A DNA stretch of 7,383 bases from Rudanella sp. (GTDB lineage Bacteria > Bacteroidota > Bacteroidia > Cytophagales > Spirosomataceae), in NCBI GenBank assembly GCA_026785985.1, contig JAJAYX010000378.1, positions 1-7,383 of the forward strand. Direction: 5' to 3'. The position numbers were made by a program, and so were the translations under genes. Positions 1 through 6,429 of the stretch are shown piece after piece. The first letter of the stretch is position 1. The number at the start of each line of letters is the position of its first letter. The notes beneath the pieces are model-generated. The model did no database searches, was not told the origin of the DNA, and saw only the letters and a list, made by a program, of their open reading frames with translations.

Positions 1-72
1 AGTCAGCGTTACGCTAAGAAAATCAAGAATTTTTTGGTTTTACAGATAAAAACAGTACGGATATAGTTTTGT

Positions 73-735
73 TTAAAGTTCAAGCCAAAAAATTAAACAA
101 TGACTAAGAAAGAATAATGTTTGAAAGCCGAGTAGCCAGGGGGCCAGCCGGTTTTCTTTCCTGAACGGCAGAGAAAACCAAACGCTGAACAACACTAGTG
201 AAATAATCCACCAGGCCCAATAGTTTTGGGAAGGAACTGGTTGACCAAACCAGGTCCAGAAATCTAGACGAACTGCCACCGGCTCAATGCAGTAATCCAG
301 CAAAACCATCATGATGGCTGCAGTTAAAACTTTTAACGACACCGGGATCTGTAGTTTATCGCTCACCGAGCCGCAGCAATAAGCCAACATCAACCAGTTA
401 GGACCAATAACGGGTGGTACTCCCCACACATGAGGGCCAAGTCCGGACCCATATTCATACTGACCAAAAATTAGCCCTGTCTGTACGCCGATCACTTCGA
501 CACCGTAGCCGACGAGCATGGCTAAAAATGCAAAACCAACGAAAGTAGGTCGCCAGTCCTGATGATAAAAAAGCAGCAAAGCCAGTGAAATAGCCAGATT
601 CAAAGGGGAGATTAGCTCAAAAAAGGGAGCCAGCGTTGGCAATTGTAAGCCAACAACACCAGTCGTGTAGGCAAGAGCCATCACCTTGACAATGCGATGA
701 TGGGTTTGTTCGGTTACAGAAATAGTTGGGAACAT
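73..735 (-). CDS. cruF: Carotenoid biosynthesis protein, CruF / DUF422 type (probable carotenoid 1,2-hydratase)
   Basis: A 220-residue, very hydrophobic integral membrane protein with about seven helices (roughly residues 15-37, 42-57, 65-88, 108-124, 132-151, 171-190 and 198-218). It matches the CruF/bisanhydrobacterioruberin hydratase family in length and in its polar residues within or beside helices: Glu80 followed by GVQTG and FGQYEYG (83-96), GVPPVIGPNW (105-114), and LLDYCIEPV (145-153) with Asp147 and Glu151. Known members hydrate the psi end of a carotene to give a 1-hydroxy group. In Cytophagales this would fit synthesis of monocyclic hydroxylated pigments of the flexixanthin type, which is inference. 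The ATG at 733-735 is the natural start, directly before the first hydrophobic segment. The gene lies 45 bases beyond the tRNA-His terminator and so probably has its own promoter, but I find only a weak -7 candidate (TATTTTGG, 770-777). No other carotenoid gene is in view. The family is confident; the exact reaction is less so. Confidence 0.85.
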   Translation of the reverse strand: MFPTISVTEQTHHRIVKVMALAYTTGVVGLQLPTLAPFFELISPLNLAISLALLLFYHQDWRPTFVGFAFLAMLVGYGVEVIGVQTGLIFGQYEYGSGLGPHVWGVPPVIGPNWLMLAYCCGSVSDKLQIPVSLKVLTAAIMMVLLDYCIEPVAVRLDFWTWFGQPVPSQNYWAWWIISLVLFSVWFSLPFRKENRLAPWLLGFQTLFFLSHCLIFWLEL

Positions 736-780
736 ACGTGGATAACTACGTGCTCAACAGCAAGGTTGGCCAAAATACCA

Positions 781-810
781 TAAAAAAAGCCCCAACTTTC
801 GAGGGGGCTT
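781..810 (-). terminator. Intrinsic terminator of the tRNA-His gene
   Basis: Read on the minus strand, AAGCCCC (810-804) pairs perfectly with GGGGCTT (793-787) across a 10-base loop, and the 3' arm runs into an uninterrupted run of seven T (788-782). The stem starts only 8 bases beyond the tRNA discriminator base, as expected for a short tRNA transcript. It also insulates the carotenoid gene downstream. Confidence 0.88.
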
Positions 811-818
811 CTCAGCGG

Positions 819-893
819 GGTGAAAGACGGGGCTCGAACCCGCGACCTCCGGAACCACAATCCGGCGCTCTAACCGACTGAGCTACAACCACC
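819..893 (-). tRNA. tRNA-His (anticodon GTG)
   Basis: A complete cloverleaf can be drawn: D arm GCTC/GAGC, anticodon stem CCGGA/TCCGG around the loop TTGTGGT (anticodon GTG, His), a five-base variable loop, and T arm GCGGG-TTCGAGC-CCCGT. The histidine-specific extra 5' guanosine (G-1, position 893) is encoded and faces discriminator C73 (position 819), the main identity element for histidyl-tRNA synthetase. The 3' CCA is not encoded (the next bases are CCG), so it must be added after transcription. The acceptor stem is odd: GTGGTTG against CTTTCAC gives a G-U pair at 4:69 and two consecutive U-U mismatches at 5:68 and 6:67. Whether that is normal in this lineage I cannot tell from the window. 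Confidence 0.95.
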
Positions 894-906
894 ATTTTTG
901 AGACTG

Positions 907-937
907 CAAAGATAGGAGATTATTGGCTTTTTGTCAA
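907..937 (-). promoter_or_regulatory. Bacteroidota-type promoter for tRNA-His
   Basis: On the minus strand, TTGACA (937-932) supplies the -33 TTG, and TATCTTTG (914-907) matches the -7 consensus TAnnTTTG exactly, with 20 bases between TTG and TATCTTTG. The predicted transcription start is near 900, a few bases before the mature tRNA 5' end at 893. It is the only promoter in the window with both elements intact. It sits 17 bases after the stop codon of the cytochrome-propeller gene, with no terminator between them. Confidence 0.88.
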
Positions 938-954
938 GTTAAAAGATACTGGAT

Positions 955-2934
955 TTAGGGTTTGTCTGCAGCTTTTGCCCCTTCGGCCTTACTTAAAGAG
1001 TTGATCCAGGCCGCAATTTTTTGGGCATCGGCTTTGGGAACTTGCGGCATAGGAGGCTTTTCGGTGGCGTAGTCGGGCCAGTTTTGGGGCTTGGGGTTAT
1101 AAATCAAGTTCACAATTTGGTCATTGGTATAGTTGCGTTTGGCCACTGCCTGATAGGCGGGTCCGACCTGCCGTTTTTCGGTGTTGTGACAAGCCAGACA
1201 GGTGTGCCGCGACAAAAGGCCCTTCACCTCATCGTAGGTGGGGACTGCACTTGCAACGAGTTTCCCACCCGGAGTTACTTTTGCAGTTGCGCCAACTTTC
1301 GTGCCCGGTTTGGCTGCGGGGGTAGTTCCCTTTTTGGCGGTTGCCGAATTGCGCGTGCTGGTTTCCGAAAGAGCCATTTTCTGGCCTTCGGGAATGTTAT
1401 TCAGGGTGTAATAGGCAATGGGGTGAACCAGCGAGTGTGAGCCTTCCGTAGCCCGAACGCCATCCAGGGTTAGCTGATGAATGTAATTCTGGCGGAGGTT
1501 GTCGACTACGACTCGCGCTTTCAAACCATCGGCTGACAGTTTCACACCCTTCAGCGCGTGAGTTTGTTTGTTCACCGTGGGACTGCCATAAACCGGGTGG
1601 TATTTATAAGTGAAACTTTCGACTTTATAAGAGGCCAGGTCTTCTGCTGAAGCGCGGTCAACGGGTTTGGTGAATTCTACCTCAAACCCGTCGGGCATGG
1701 CCCGCACCGCCCGCATTTCAAAGGGTAGCCGGTTGTTCCAAACCAGGCGTTGCAGACCCTCGTTGGCGGTGCCGGCCGATCCCCAACCCCGGTTGGTTTC
1801 GCCCGCAAACAGTGACCCGTCGGGTGCCCAGGCCATCCGCAACACCCCCGACTGGAAGCCAGTCCGAAACTCAATGGCCGCTCCCTGGAATTCGCCCTTC
1901 ACTTTCTCCATGAATACCCGCGAAATTTTGCTCATGCCCTGGTCACTCACCAATAGCTGACCGGCAAACGGCCCGAAAACTCCCTTCGGAATCTCCACAA
2001 TTTCGGCGTTCGAGATGCCCAGAATGCCGTGGGGTAACCAAACCGCTGGCAACTTGATATCAGGAATTTGTTTTTTAGCCTCAAAGAGAAAATCAGGAGT
2101 TTCATTCACCACGTTTTCGGGCTTGATGTATTTGCCAGCCGCGTTTTTGTCCTGCCGTGGTCCCACGCGGGCGTAAAGTTGTTCGGTGGTTAGTTTCAGC
2201 GGAGAGCCAGGTAAATTTGTCCACTTCAAACCGGCAGGGTGGCCCGTGAACGCTCCTTTTGTTACGTGTGTGATACCACCCGATCCCTGCCAATCGCCCT
2301 GATTATCCGCATAAAAAAAGTCGCCGTTTATCATGCCCAAACCAGCCGGCGAGCGCATACCGGTGGCCCAGGGCTCCATGCGACCGTCTTCGTAAATCTT
2401 CATAGTCCAGCCCCGATAAGGCACCCGGCTTTCACCCCGCCACCATTCTTCGTCGCCAAAAGCCACGTTACCTGTCACGAAGAAGCCCCCGTCGGGCGCA
2501 ATTTTTGGCCCAAAGCTATATTCGTGATAATGCCCTGACAAGGGCCAGGCATAGACCGTTTCGAACAAATCGGCTTTGCCATCTTTGTTCGTATCGACCA
2601 TTTTGGTCAGTTCTCCGCGTTGGGCGCAATAGAGGGCACCGTCTTTATAAGCCAGTCCCAAAATCTCGTGTAGACCCGAGGCAAAACGGCGGAAATAGGG
2701 TTTGCGGCTTGTGGGATTTTCCACAATCCAGACATCGCCCCGGCGCGTAGCCACACCCAAATCGCCATTGGGAAGCATGGCGAGGCCTCCCACTTCGAGC
2801 AGGGTGCCTTCGGGAGCGGATACTTTTAGAATTTTAAAAAAGTCTTCTTCTTTGGGCGATTCCTGCGCCCGCACGGGCATCAGGGCTGATGCGAGAATGC
2901 TTATACCCAGAAGATACGATTGAATACGGTTCAT
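955..2934 (-). CDS. Secreted glucose/sorbosone dehydrogenase-like beta-propeller with Ig-like domain and C-terminal cytochrome c
   Basis: A 659-residue protein with a signal peptide (residues 1-23, cleavage probably after VRA, no lipobox cysteine), so periplasmic or otherwise extracytoplasmic. Residues about 35-398 form a propeller resembling PQQ-dependent sugar dehydrogenases: repeated PDG/PNGDL turns, His137 before FGPKIAPDG (141-149), GMRSPAGLG (192-200), and a calcium-loop-like DTNKDGKAD (114-122). Residues about 405-512 look like an Ig/Big_5-type domain (FTKPVD, YGSP). A low-complexity Ala/Thr/Lys/Gly/Pro linker (about 520-562) leads to a class I cytochrome c domain with CLACH (Cys579, Cys582, His583) and probable axial Met629 in PPMPQVP. 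The expected role is oxidation of a sugar or alcohol with internal transfer to haem. The substrate and the use of PQQ are not shown by sequence; the layout also resembles PVC-type haem-binding dehydrogenases. It is the second gene of an operon, 6 bases after the DUF1080 gene, and has no Shine-Dalgarno sequence, as usual for this phylum. Confidence 0.85.
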   Translation of the reverse strand: MNRIQSYLLGISILASALMPVRAQESPKEEDFFKILKVSAPEGTLLEVGGLAMLPNGDLGVATRRGDVWIVENPTSRKPYFRRFASGLHEILGLAYKDGALYCAQRGELTKMVDTNKDGKADLFETVYAWPLSGHYHEYSFGPKIAPDGGFFVTGNVAFGDEEWWRGESRVPYRGWTMKIYEDGRMEPWATGMRSPAGLGMINGDFFYADNQGDWQGSGGITHVTKGAFTGHPAGLKWTNLPGSPLKLTTEQLYARVGPRQDKNAAGKYIKPENVVNETPDFLFEAKKQIPDIKLPAVWLPHGILGISNAEIVEIPKGVFGPFAGQLLVSDQGMSKISRVFMEKVKGEFQGAAIEFRTGFQSGVLRMAWAPDGSLFAGETNRGWGSAGTANEGLQRLVWNNRLPFEMRAVRAMPDGFEVEFTKPVDRASAEDLASYKVESFTYKYHPVYGSPTVNKQTHALKGVKLSADGLKARVVVDNLRQNYIHQLTLDGVRATEGSHSLVHPIAYYTLNNIPEGQKMALSETSTRNSATAKKGTTPAAKPGTKVGATAKVTPGGKLVASAVPTYDEVKGLLSRHTCLACHNTEKRQVGPAYQAVAKRNYTNDQIVNLIYNPKPQNWPDYATEKPPMPQVPKADAQKIAAWINSLSKAEGAKAADKP

Positions 2935-2940
2935 AACGAC

Positions 2941-4818
2941 TTAGAAAAGAATGGAGTAGATCAATTTTGATTTCACCGGCACAACGAGTTCCTGCTTGCC
3001 GCCGATGGTGCGGACAGCGGGAGCAGCTCCATCGGCATTGTCGAGCCGGAGGTAGGTGTTCCCGTCGACCACATACAGGCCATTTTCGAGCGACTTAATG
3101 CTGTTGCCACTCATCAGGCGGGCAAACAGGGGCGTTGCCGCATTCTGCACGGTCAGCTCCCGACGGAAACCCTGACCGTTTTCCAAAACCCGAAGTTGAT
3201 CTTCTACGGTTGCGCCGTAGGTCATGTAGCGAAACGTGGGGCGGTCCTGCTCATCGAGGGTATACCCTTTAGGGCGAAAGTGACTTCCGGTGGTATCGGC
3301 TGGCCAGGTCGTTTGGTCAGAACTCGTAGGAGTCAGCATCAGCGCAGGTCTGCCGAAGTGTTGCACCATGCCCGTTGGCCGCGAGGAGCCATCGCCCCGG
3401 TCGTTCCACATGGGTGTAGTGTCCAGAAATGTGCCTCGCCAAACCTGCACCACCGAACCATTGTCGAGGTCATACGTATAATGAACCTGCTCCGGCGAAC
3501 CCACCGAAACCGCGTGGGTTACCCGATAGGCTCCCCGGTTGTTTTGGCCCATCACGCCCGTTGCTGGTATACCGGGCAGGTCCATAAACGAGCGCAGCAG
3601 CGTGTTGGTGGAGGCTTCAACCAGAATGGGGTCGGTAGGATCTTCGTCGGTCAGGGGGTCAGTGAGGGTGTATTCACGTACGCCCGGTCCCGATACGGCA
3701 AGGCCAAGATTTGGCTTCACCCAATCCACGAACTTGCTGTAGATCAGTTCAAAAGGCATATCGCCAGCGGGCAGATCAATGGTGCCGTTGCCGCTCCATT
3801 CTGCTTTGGCAATCACAGGTTTATTGTTGATGCGCAAGACCCCACCGCCCCCCGGCACACCGAGGTTAAAGTGATAGCTGCCCGGCTCCTGTACCTTCAG
3901 GGTGCCGGTATAACGAATCAGGAACTCGTTGGTCAGCGCATTTTGAGCACCCGACAATTCGGTAACAGGCCCTTTGGCTTCGGGGGGTAATTTGGCGTAA
4001 GTTGGTTCCTGCTCATATTTCCCTTTATAGACTTCATAGGCCAACCCAGTCAACTCCGGGCGGGGTTTGCCATAGGCCATCAATTGAATGTTGCGGAAGG
4101 CCACAGCCCCGTGATCACCCTGAAGCATGAGGGCCCCGGTGGGTTTCTCGTCGGTGAAAGCTGCTGAACGGGTAGGGCCGCTAAGTTCCTGATTTTCGTG
4201 GAGCAACACACCGTTCAACTCAACCCGCACCATTTTGGCATTCTCTGTTTTCTTACCTGACCCATCGAAGCGGGGAGCCTGAAACGAGATTTTCAGGTGT
4301 TGCCACAAACCCGGTGCGCGGCTGGCATTCTGACGAGCCGCGTGGCCCTCGTAGCCTTTCTGACCTTCGGGGCGGCTATCGTCCCAGCGTTCGTAGATAG
4401 AGCCATTGTCCACCACTTTGGGGTTCCGAACCCCCCAGCTATCGAACAACTGCACCTCATAGCGGCCTTGCAGATACACTCCAGAGTTGGAACCTTTGGC
4501 CATCATGAAATCGAGTTCGAGGTCGGCATCACCATGCTCAAGTGTAGTGAGCAAATTATAAGCCTGGCCAAATTCGGGCTTGACGGGGATATTGACCAAC
4601 ACCCCCGCACCGGGTTGGCTGGTGAGTTGGTTTGCCTGGCTCAAACTAGCCGAAGCCTCGCCTGCAATGCGCCAGTTGGCCGAGGGTTTTTGAAAAGCAC
4701 TTAGATCAGTGAGGGGCAGGGATGGGGCAGTCGGGGGAGCCGGTTGGGCCATCACTGCCCCACTCCATACGAGCAACCCGGCACTGAGCAGCCGGGGCAA
4801 CGAGAAAATATAAGTCAT
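2941..4818 (-). CDS. Secreted DUF1080 (3-keto-disaccharide hydrolase family) protein with PA14-like domain and uncharacterised C-terminal module
   Basis: A 625-residue protein from the ATG at 4818, with a signal peptide ending near AVMA-Q (residue 24). A TTG 12 bases upstream is in frame, but the ATG gives a better leader after the -7 element at 4847-4854. Residues about 36-248 form a DUF1080/LamG-like jelly roll: NSGVYLQGRYEVQLFDSW (111-128), WQHLKISFQ and LQGDHGAVAFRNIQL (232-246) are typical. Residues about 254-385 resemble PA14 (LIRYTGTLKVQEPGSYHF, a GGGG loop, then LPAGDMPFELIY). Residues about 396-625 form a third module with MWNDRGDGSSRP (470-481) and GYTLDEQDRPTFRY (518-531); from memory, similar segments accompany PVC-type haem-binding dehydrogenases, but I cannot name a function. 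Characterised DUF1080 relatives act on 3-keto-glycosides. As first gene of the operon with the propeller-cytochrome protein, it could cleave or bind a sugar oxidised by its partner (inference). Confidence 0.82.
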   Translation of the reverse strand: MTYIFSLPRLLSAGLLVWSGAVMAQPAPPTAPSLPLTDLSAFQKPSANWRIAGEASASLSQANQLTSQPGAGVLVNIPVKPEFGQAYNLLTTLEHGDADLELDFMMAKGSNSGVYLQGRYEVQLFDSWGVRNPKVVDNGSIYERWDDSRPEGQKGYEGHAARQNASRAPGLWQHLKISFQAPRFDGSGKKTENAKMVRVELNGVLLHENQELSGPTRSAAFTDEKPTGALMLQGDHGAVAFRNIQLMAYGKPRPELTGLAYEVYKGKYEQEPTYAKLPPEAKGPVTELSGAQNALTNEFLIRYTGTLKVQEPGSYHFNLGVPGGGGVLRINNKPVIAKAEWSGNGTIDLPAGDMPFELIYSKFVDWVKPNLGLAVSGPGVREYTLTDPLTDEDPTDPILVEASTNTLLRSFMDLPGIPATGVMGQNNRGAYRVTHAVSVGSPEQVHYTYDLDNGSVVQVWRGTFLDTTPMWNDRGDGSSRPTGMVQHFGRPALMLTPTSSDQTTWPADTTGSHFRPKGYTLDEQDRPTFRYMTYGATVEDQLRVLENGQGFRRELTVQNAATPLFARLMSGNSIKSLENGLYVVDGNTYLRLDNADGAAPAVRTIGGKQELVVPVKSKLIYSILF

Positions 4819-4846
4819 GTGGTTGAACAAGTGAAATTTGGAAGAT

Positions 4847-4854
4847 CAAAGGTA
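4847..4854 (-). promoter_or_regulatory. Probable -7 element of the DUF1080/cytochrome-propeller operon
   Basis: TACCTTTG on the minus strand fits the Bacteroidota -7 consensus TAnnTTTG exactly. It lies 28 bases before the ATG at 4818, giving a leader of roughly 20-25 bases. No TTG occurs at the expected -33 distance (17-23 bases upstream); the only nearby TTG abuts the -7 box. The promoter is therefore weak, activator-dependent or a chance match. Confidence 0.45.
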
Positions 4855-4933
4855 GTCAAAATAATAGCTGGTCGTGCCGAGGGGGGGCTGGCCAGAACCG
4901 GGTATTTTTTGTATCTTCACGCAACTAAAACCA

Positions 4934-5542
4934 ATGGTTATGGTAGCCCAGAAAGTATATGTCACCCCCGACGAATACCTGCGCCTGGAACGGGAGGCCG
5001 ACTTTAAAAGCGAGTACATCGACGGAGAAATTATTCCGCTCAATCAAGACACTAGGAACAACATAGCAGGTGGATCAGTCAATCACAATCGGATTGAAGA
5101 CAATGTATATGGTGAGTTTTACATTCATCTGCGTGGCAAAGGTTGCCGTGGTTTCACCAGCGACCAGCGCGTGAATGTACCAACCAACTCGCTCTATTCA
5201 TACCCCGACATTGTAGTAGTTTGCGGCCCAAACCAATACCACGACGATCATCGCGACATACTTACCAACCCCATGCTGATTGTGGAAGTGCTGTCGCCCA
5301 GCACCGGGGCTTTTGACCGGGGCGAGAAATTCGCGCTGTACCGTCACTCGCCAACCTTCACCGAATATCTGCTGATTGATTCCGAAAAAATCCGGGCCGA
5401 AGTATTCCGTAAACACGCCGAGGGCTTCTGGTTTCTGGCCTCCGAAGCCGATCAGCCCGATGGAACCATTGAGCTAACCAGCATCGGCCTGACGCTGAAT
5501 ATGGCCGTAGCCTATGCGGAAACCGAGGGCGTTTTGGCCTGA
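4934..5542 (+). CDS. Uma2-family (DUF820) PD-(D/E)XK nuclease-like protein
   Basis: A 202-residue protein from the first ATG (a second ATG follows at 4940). A GTG at 4874 would extend the frame, but through promoter-like AT-rich DNA and with an N-terminus unlike the family. Family hallmarks in order: VYVTPDEYLRLE (8-19), SEYIDGEI (26-33), SYPDIVVVC (89-97) with Asp92, IVEVLSPST (116-124) with Glu118, DRGEKFALYR (128-137) with Lys132, and EYLLID (144-149). The fold is that of restriction-like endonucleases, but the expected E-x-K is E-V-L; Lys132 may substitute. Family members are numerous in cyanobacteria and Bacteroidota and their biological role is unsettled. The gene is solitary and divergent from the operon, sharing a gap of about 115 bases; the best -7 candidates are TATCTTCA (4912-4919) or TATTTTTTG (4903-4911), both imperfect. 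It converges on the hydrolase gene with 7 bases between stops. No transposase or methylase is nearby. Confidence 0.9.
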   Translation: MVMVAQKVYVTPDEYLRLEREADFKSEYIDGEIIPLNQDTRNNIAGGSVNHNRIEDNVYGEFYIHLRGKGCRGFTSDQRVNVPTNSLYSYPDIVVVCGPNQYHDDHRDILTNPMLIVEVLSPSTGAFDRGEKFALYRHSPTFTEYLLIDSEKIRAEVFRKHAEGFWFLASEADQPDGTIELTSIGLTLNMAVAYAETEGVLA

Positions 5543-5571
5543 TTATACCCTACAAATCCCCCAAAAACGCC
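5528..5571. repeat. Inverted repeat spanning the convergent gene ends
   Basis: GGCGTTTTGG (5528-5537) and CCAAAAACGCC (5561-5571) are reverse complements except for one extra A in the second arm: eight pairs GGCGTTTT/AAAACGCC, a one-base bulge, then GG/CC. The 23-base loop holds both stop codons, TGA of the Uma2 gene and TAG of the hydrolase gene. Either transcript could fold here. No U-tract follows on either strand, so it is not a standard intrinsic terminator. Confidence 0.5.
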
Positions 5572-6356
5572 TGAATTGCCCCCGTAACAGCTTCGGGTTC
5601 CTCGATGCTGGATGTGTGGCCCCCGCGTGGCATTACAACCAACTGCGAACCGGCAATATGTTCGTGAATTTTGTGGGCTTTGGCGGGAACGGTGGCCACG
5701 TCTTCCTGACCTACAATCACGAGCGTTGGCACCTTAATTTTCCCCAACTCCGGCAGAATCGGTAGCCGGTCAATCACCCCGTTGACGGCCCGGACAATAC
5801 TCTTTTTATTCTGCTTGAGTTGGTTGGTCCAGTACCGTCGTTCATCGGTGCGGGCGGGGTCTTCGAGAAACGTTTTGCCAAACATGATCTTCATCACCGG
5901 CCCGGCTACGGCCCAGGTTCCCAGCCACTTCACGACCGTGGAGAGCGTTCGGTATTTGGGAACGTTTTCGGCGGGTTCGCCTTCGGCGGAGGTCTCCATC
6001 AGAATCAGCGACCGGAGCAAGTCGGGTCGGCGGGCGGCCAAACGCATCCCCACAAAGCCACCCATCGACAGACCCGCGAAATGAACCGGCCCAATGCCGA
6101 GTTGTTCAATCAGGCCAATTGCATCTTCATAAAGCGTGTCCATGTCGTAGCCGCTGGGTGTCACCTCGCTTTGGCCCTGCCCCCGGTGGTCGTAGGTAAT
6201 GACCCGGTATTGGGATCGCAGTGCGGCTACCTGCTTATGAAACATATGGCCGCTCCAAAGCAATCCATGTGAGAAAACGATGGTTTGGGCATGGACTGTT
6301 GGGGCACCGGAATCCTCATAATAGAGGTTAACGCCGTTGGTGATTAGGTAGGGCAT
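5550..6356 (-). CDS. Alpha/beta-fold hydrolase
   Basis: A 268-residue single-domain enzyme of usual family length with no signal peptide, so cytoplasmic. The catalytic triad is visible: nucleophile Ser97 in GLSMGG (95-100), acid Asp219 in IVGQEDV (214-220) and His247 in RGGHTSS (244-250). His30-Gly31 in FSHGLLWSG is the oxyanion-hole motif, and YDHRGQGQSE (55-64) follows strand 4. A cap region lies at about 125-195. The overall look is that of the 3-oxoadipate enol-lactonase / non-haem haloperoxidase-like group, but that similarity does not fix a substrate; esterase or lactonase activity is possible. The start ATG (6354-6356) is well placed for the MPYLITNGVNLYYED opening strand. The gene follows the secreted repeat protein by 73 bases in the same direction. 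A weak -7 match (TATATTCG, 6380-6387, no -33 TTG) is the only promoter hint, so read-through from upstream is also possible. Confidence 0.9.
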   Translation of the reverse strand: MPYLITNGVNLYYEDSGAPTVHAQTIVFSHGLLWSGHMFHKQVAALRSQYRVITYDHRGQGQSEVTPSGYDMDTLYEDAIGLIEQLGIGPVHFAGLSMGGFVGMRLAARRPDLLRSLILMETSAEGEPAENVPKYRTLSTVVKWLGTWAVAGPVMKIMFGKTFLEDPARTDERRYWTNQLKQNKKSIVRAVNGVIDRLPILPELGKIKVPTLVIVGQEDVATVPAKAHKIHEHIAGSQLVVMPRGGHTSSIEEPEAVTGAIQAFLGDL

Positions 6357-6429
6357 CAGGAATGATCGGTTTAGTGGGTCGAATATACTCCGTTACTGCT
6401 CTATCTGTCTGTTTTGCTGCCGAAGTTGC

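Noticed and set aside
5..15. AGCGT-T-ACGCT palindrome near the left edge
   Set aside because: Five-base arms with a one-base centre cannot form a stable hairpin and there is no T-tract or neighbouring gene end to give it meaning.
1..72. Possible terminator for the carotenoid gene in the AT-rich left edge
   Set aside because: Only weak A/T-only pairing (GTTTT against AAAAC) was found, without a GC stem; the gene's 3' signal may lie outside the window.
819..893. tRNA as an integration site with a nearby mobile element
   Set aside because: No integrase, no second copy of the tRNA 3' end and no repeats were seen; the flanking genes look like ordinary chromosomal genes.
1021..1440. Plus-strand open frame opposite the cytochrome c end of the dehydrogenase gene
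   Set aside because: A shadow of the true minus-strand gene; the CxxCH motif and axial Met are on the minus strand.
3196..3990. Long open frame on the plus strand opposite the DUF1080 gene (264 codons)
   Set aside because: It is antisense to a gene with clear domains and signal peptide, its translation is rich in Arg, His and Cys with no recognisable domain, and the GC-rich codon use of the real gene explains the open frame.
4297..4704. Plus-strand open frame of 135 codons opposite the N-terminal part of the DUF1080 gene
   Set aside because: Antisense shadow with no domain and no promoter.
4874..4933. N-terminal extension of the Uma2 gene from a GTG
   Set aside because: The added residues are unlike the family N-terminus and overlap the AT-rich promoter-like stretch; two ATG codons at 4934 and 4940 fit better.
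5820..6272. Plus-strand open frame opposite the alpha/beta hydrolase
   Set aside because: The opposite strand encodes a complete catalytic triad; the plus-strand translation has no recognisable features.
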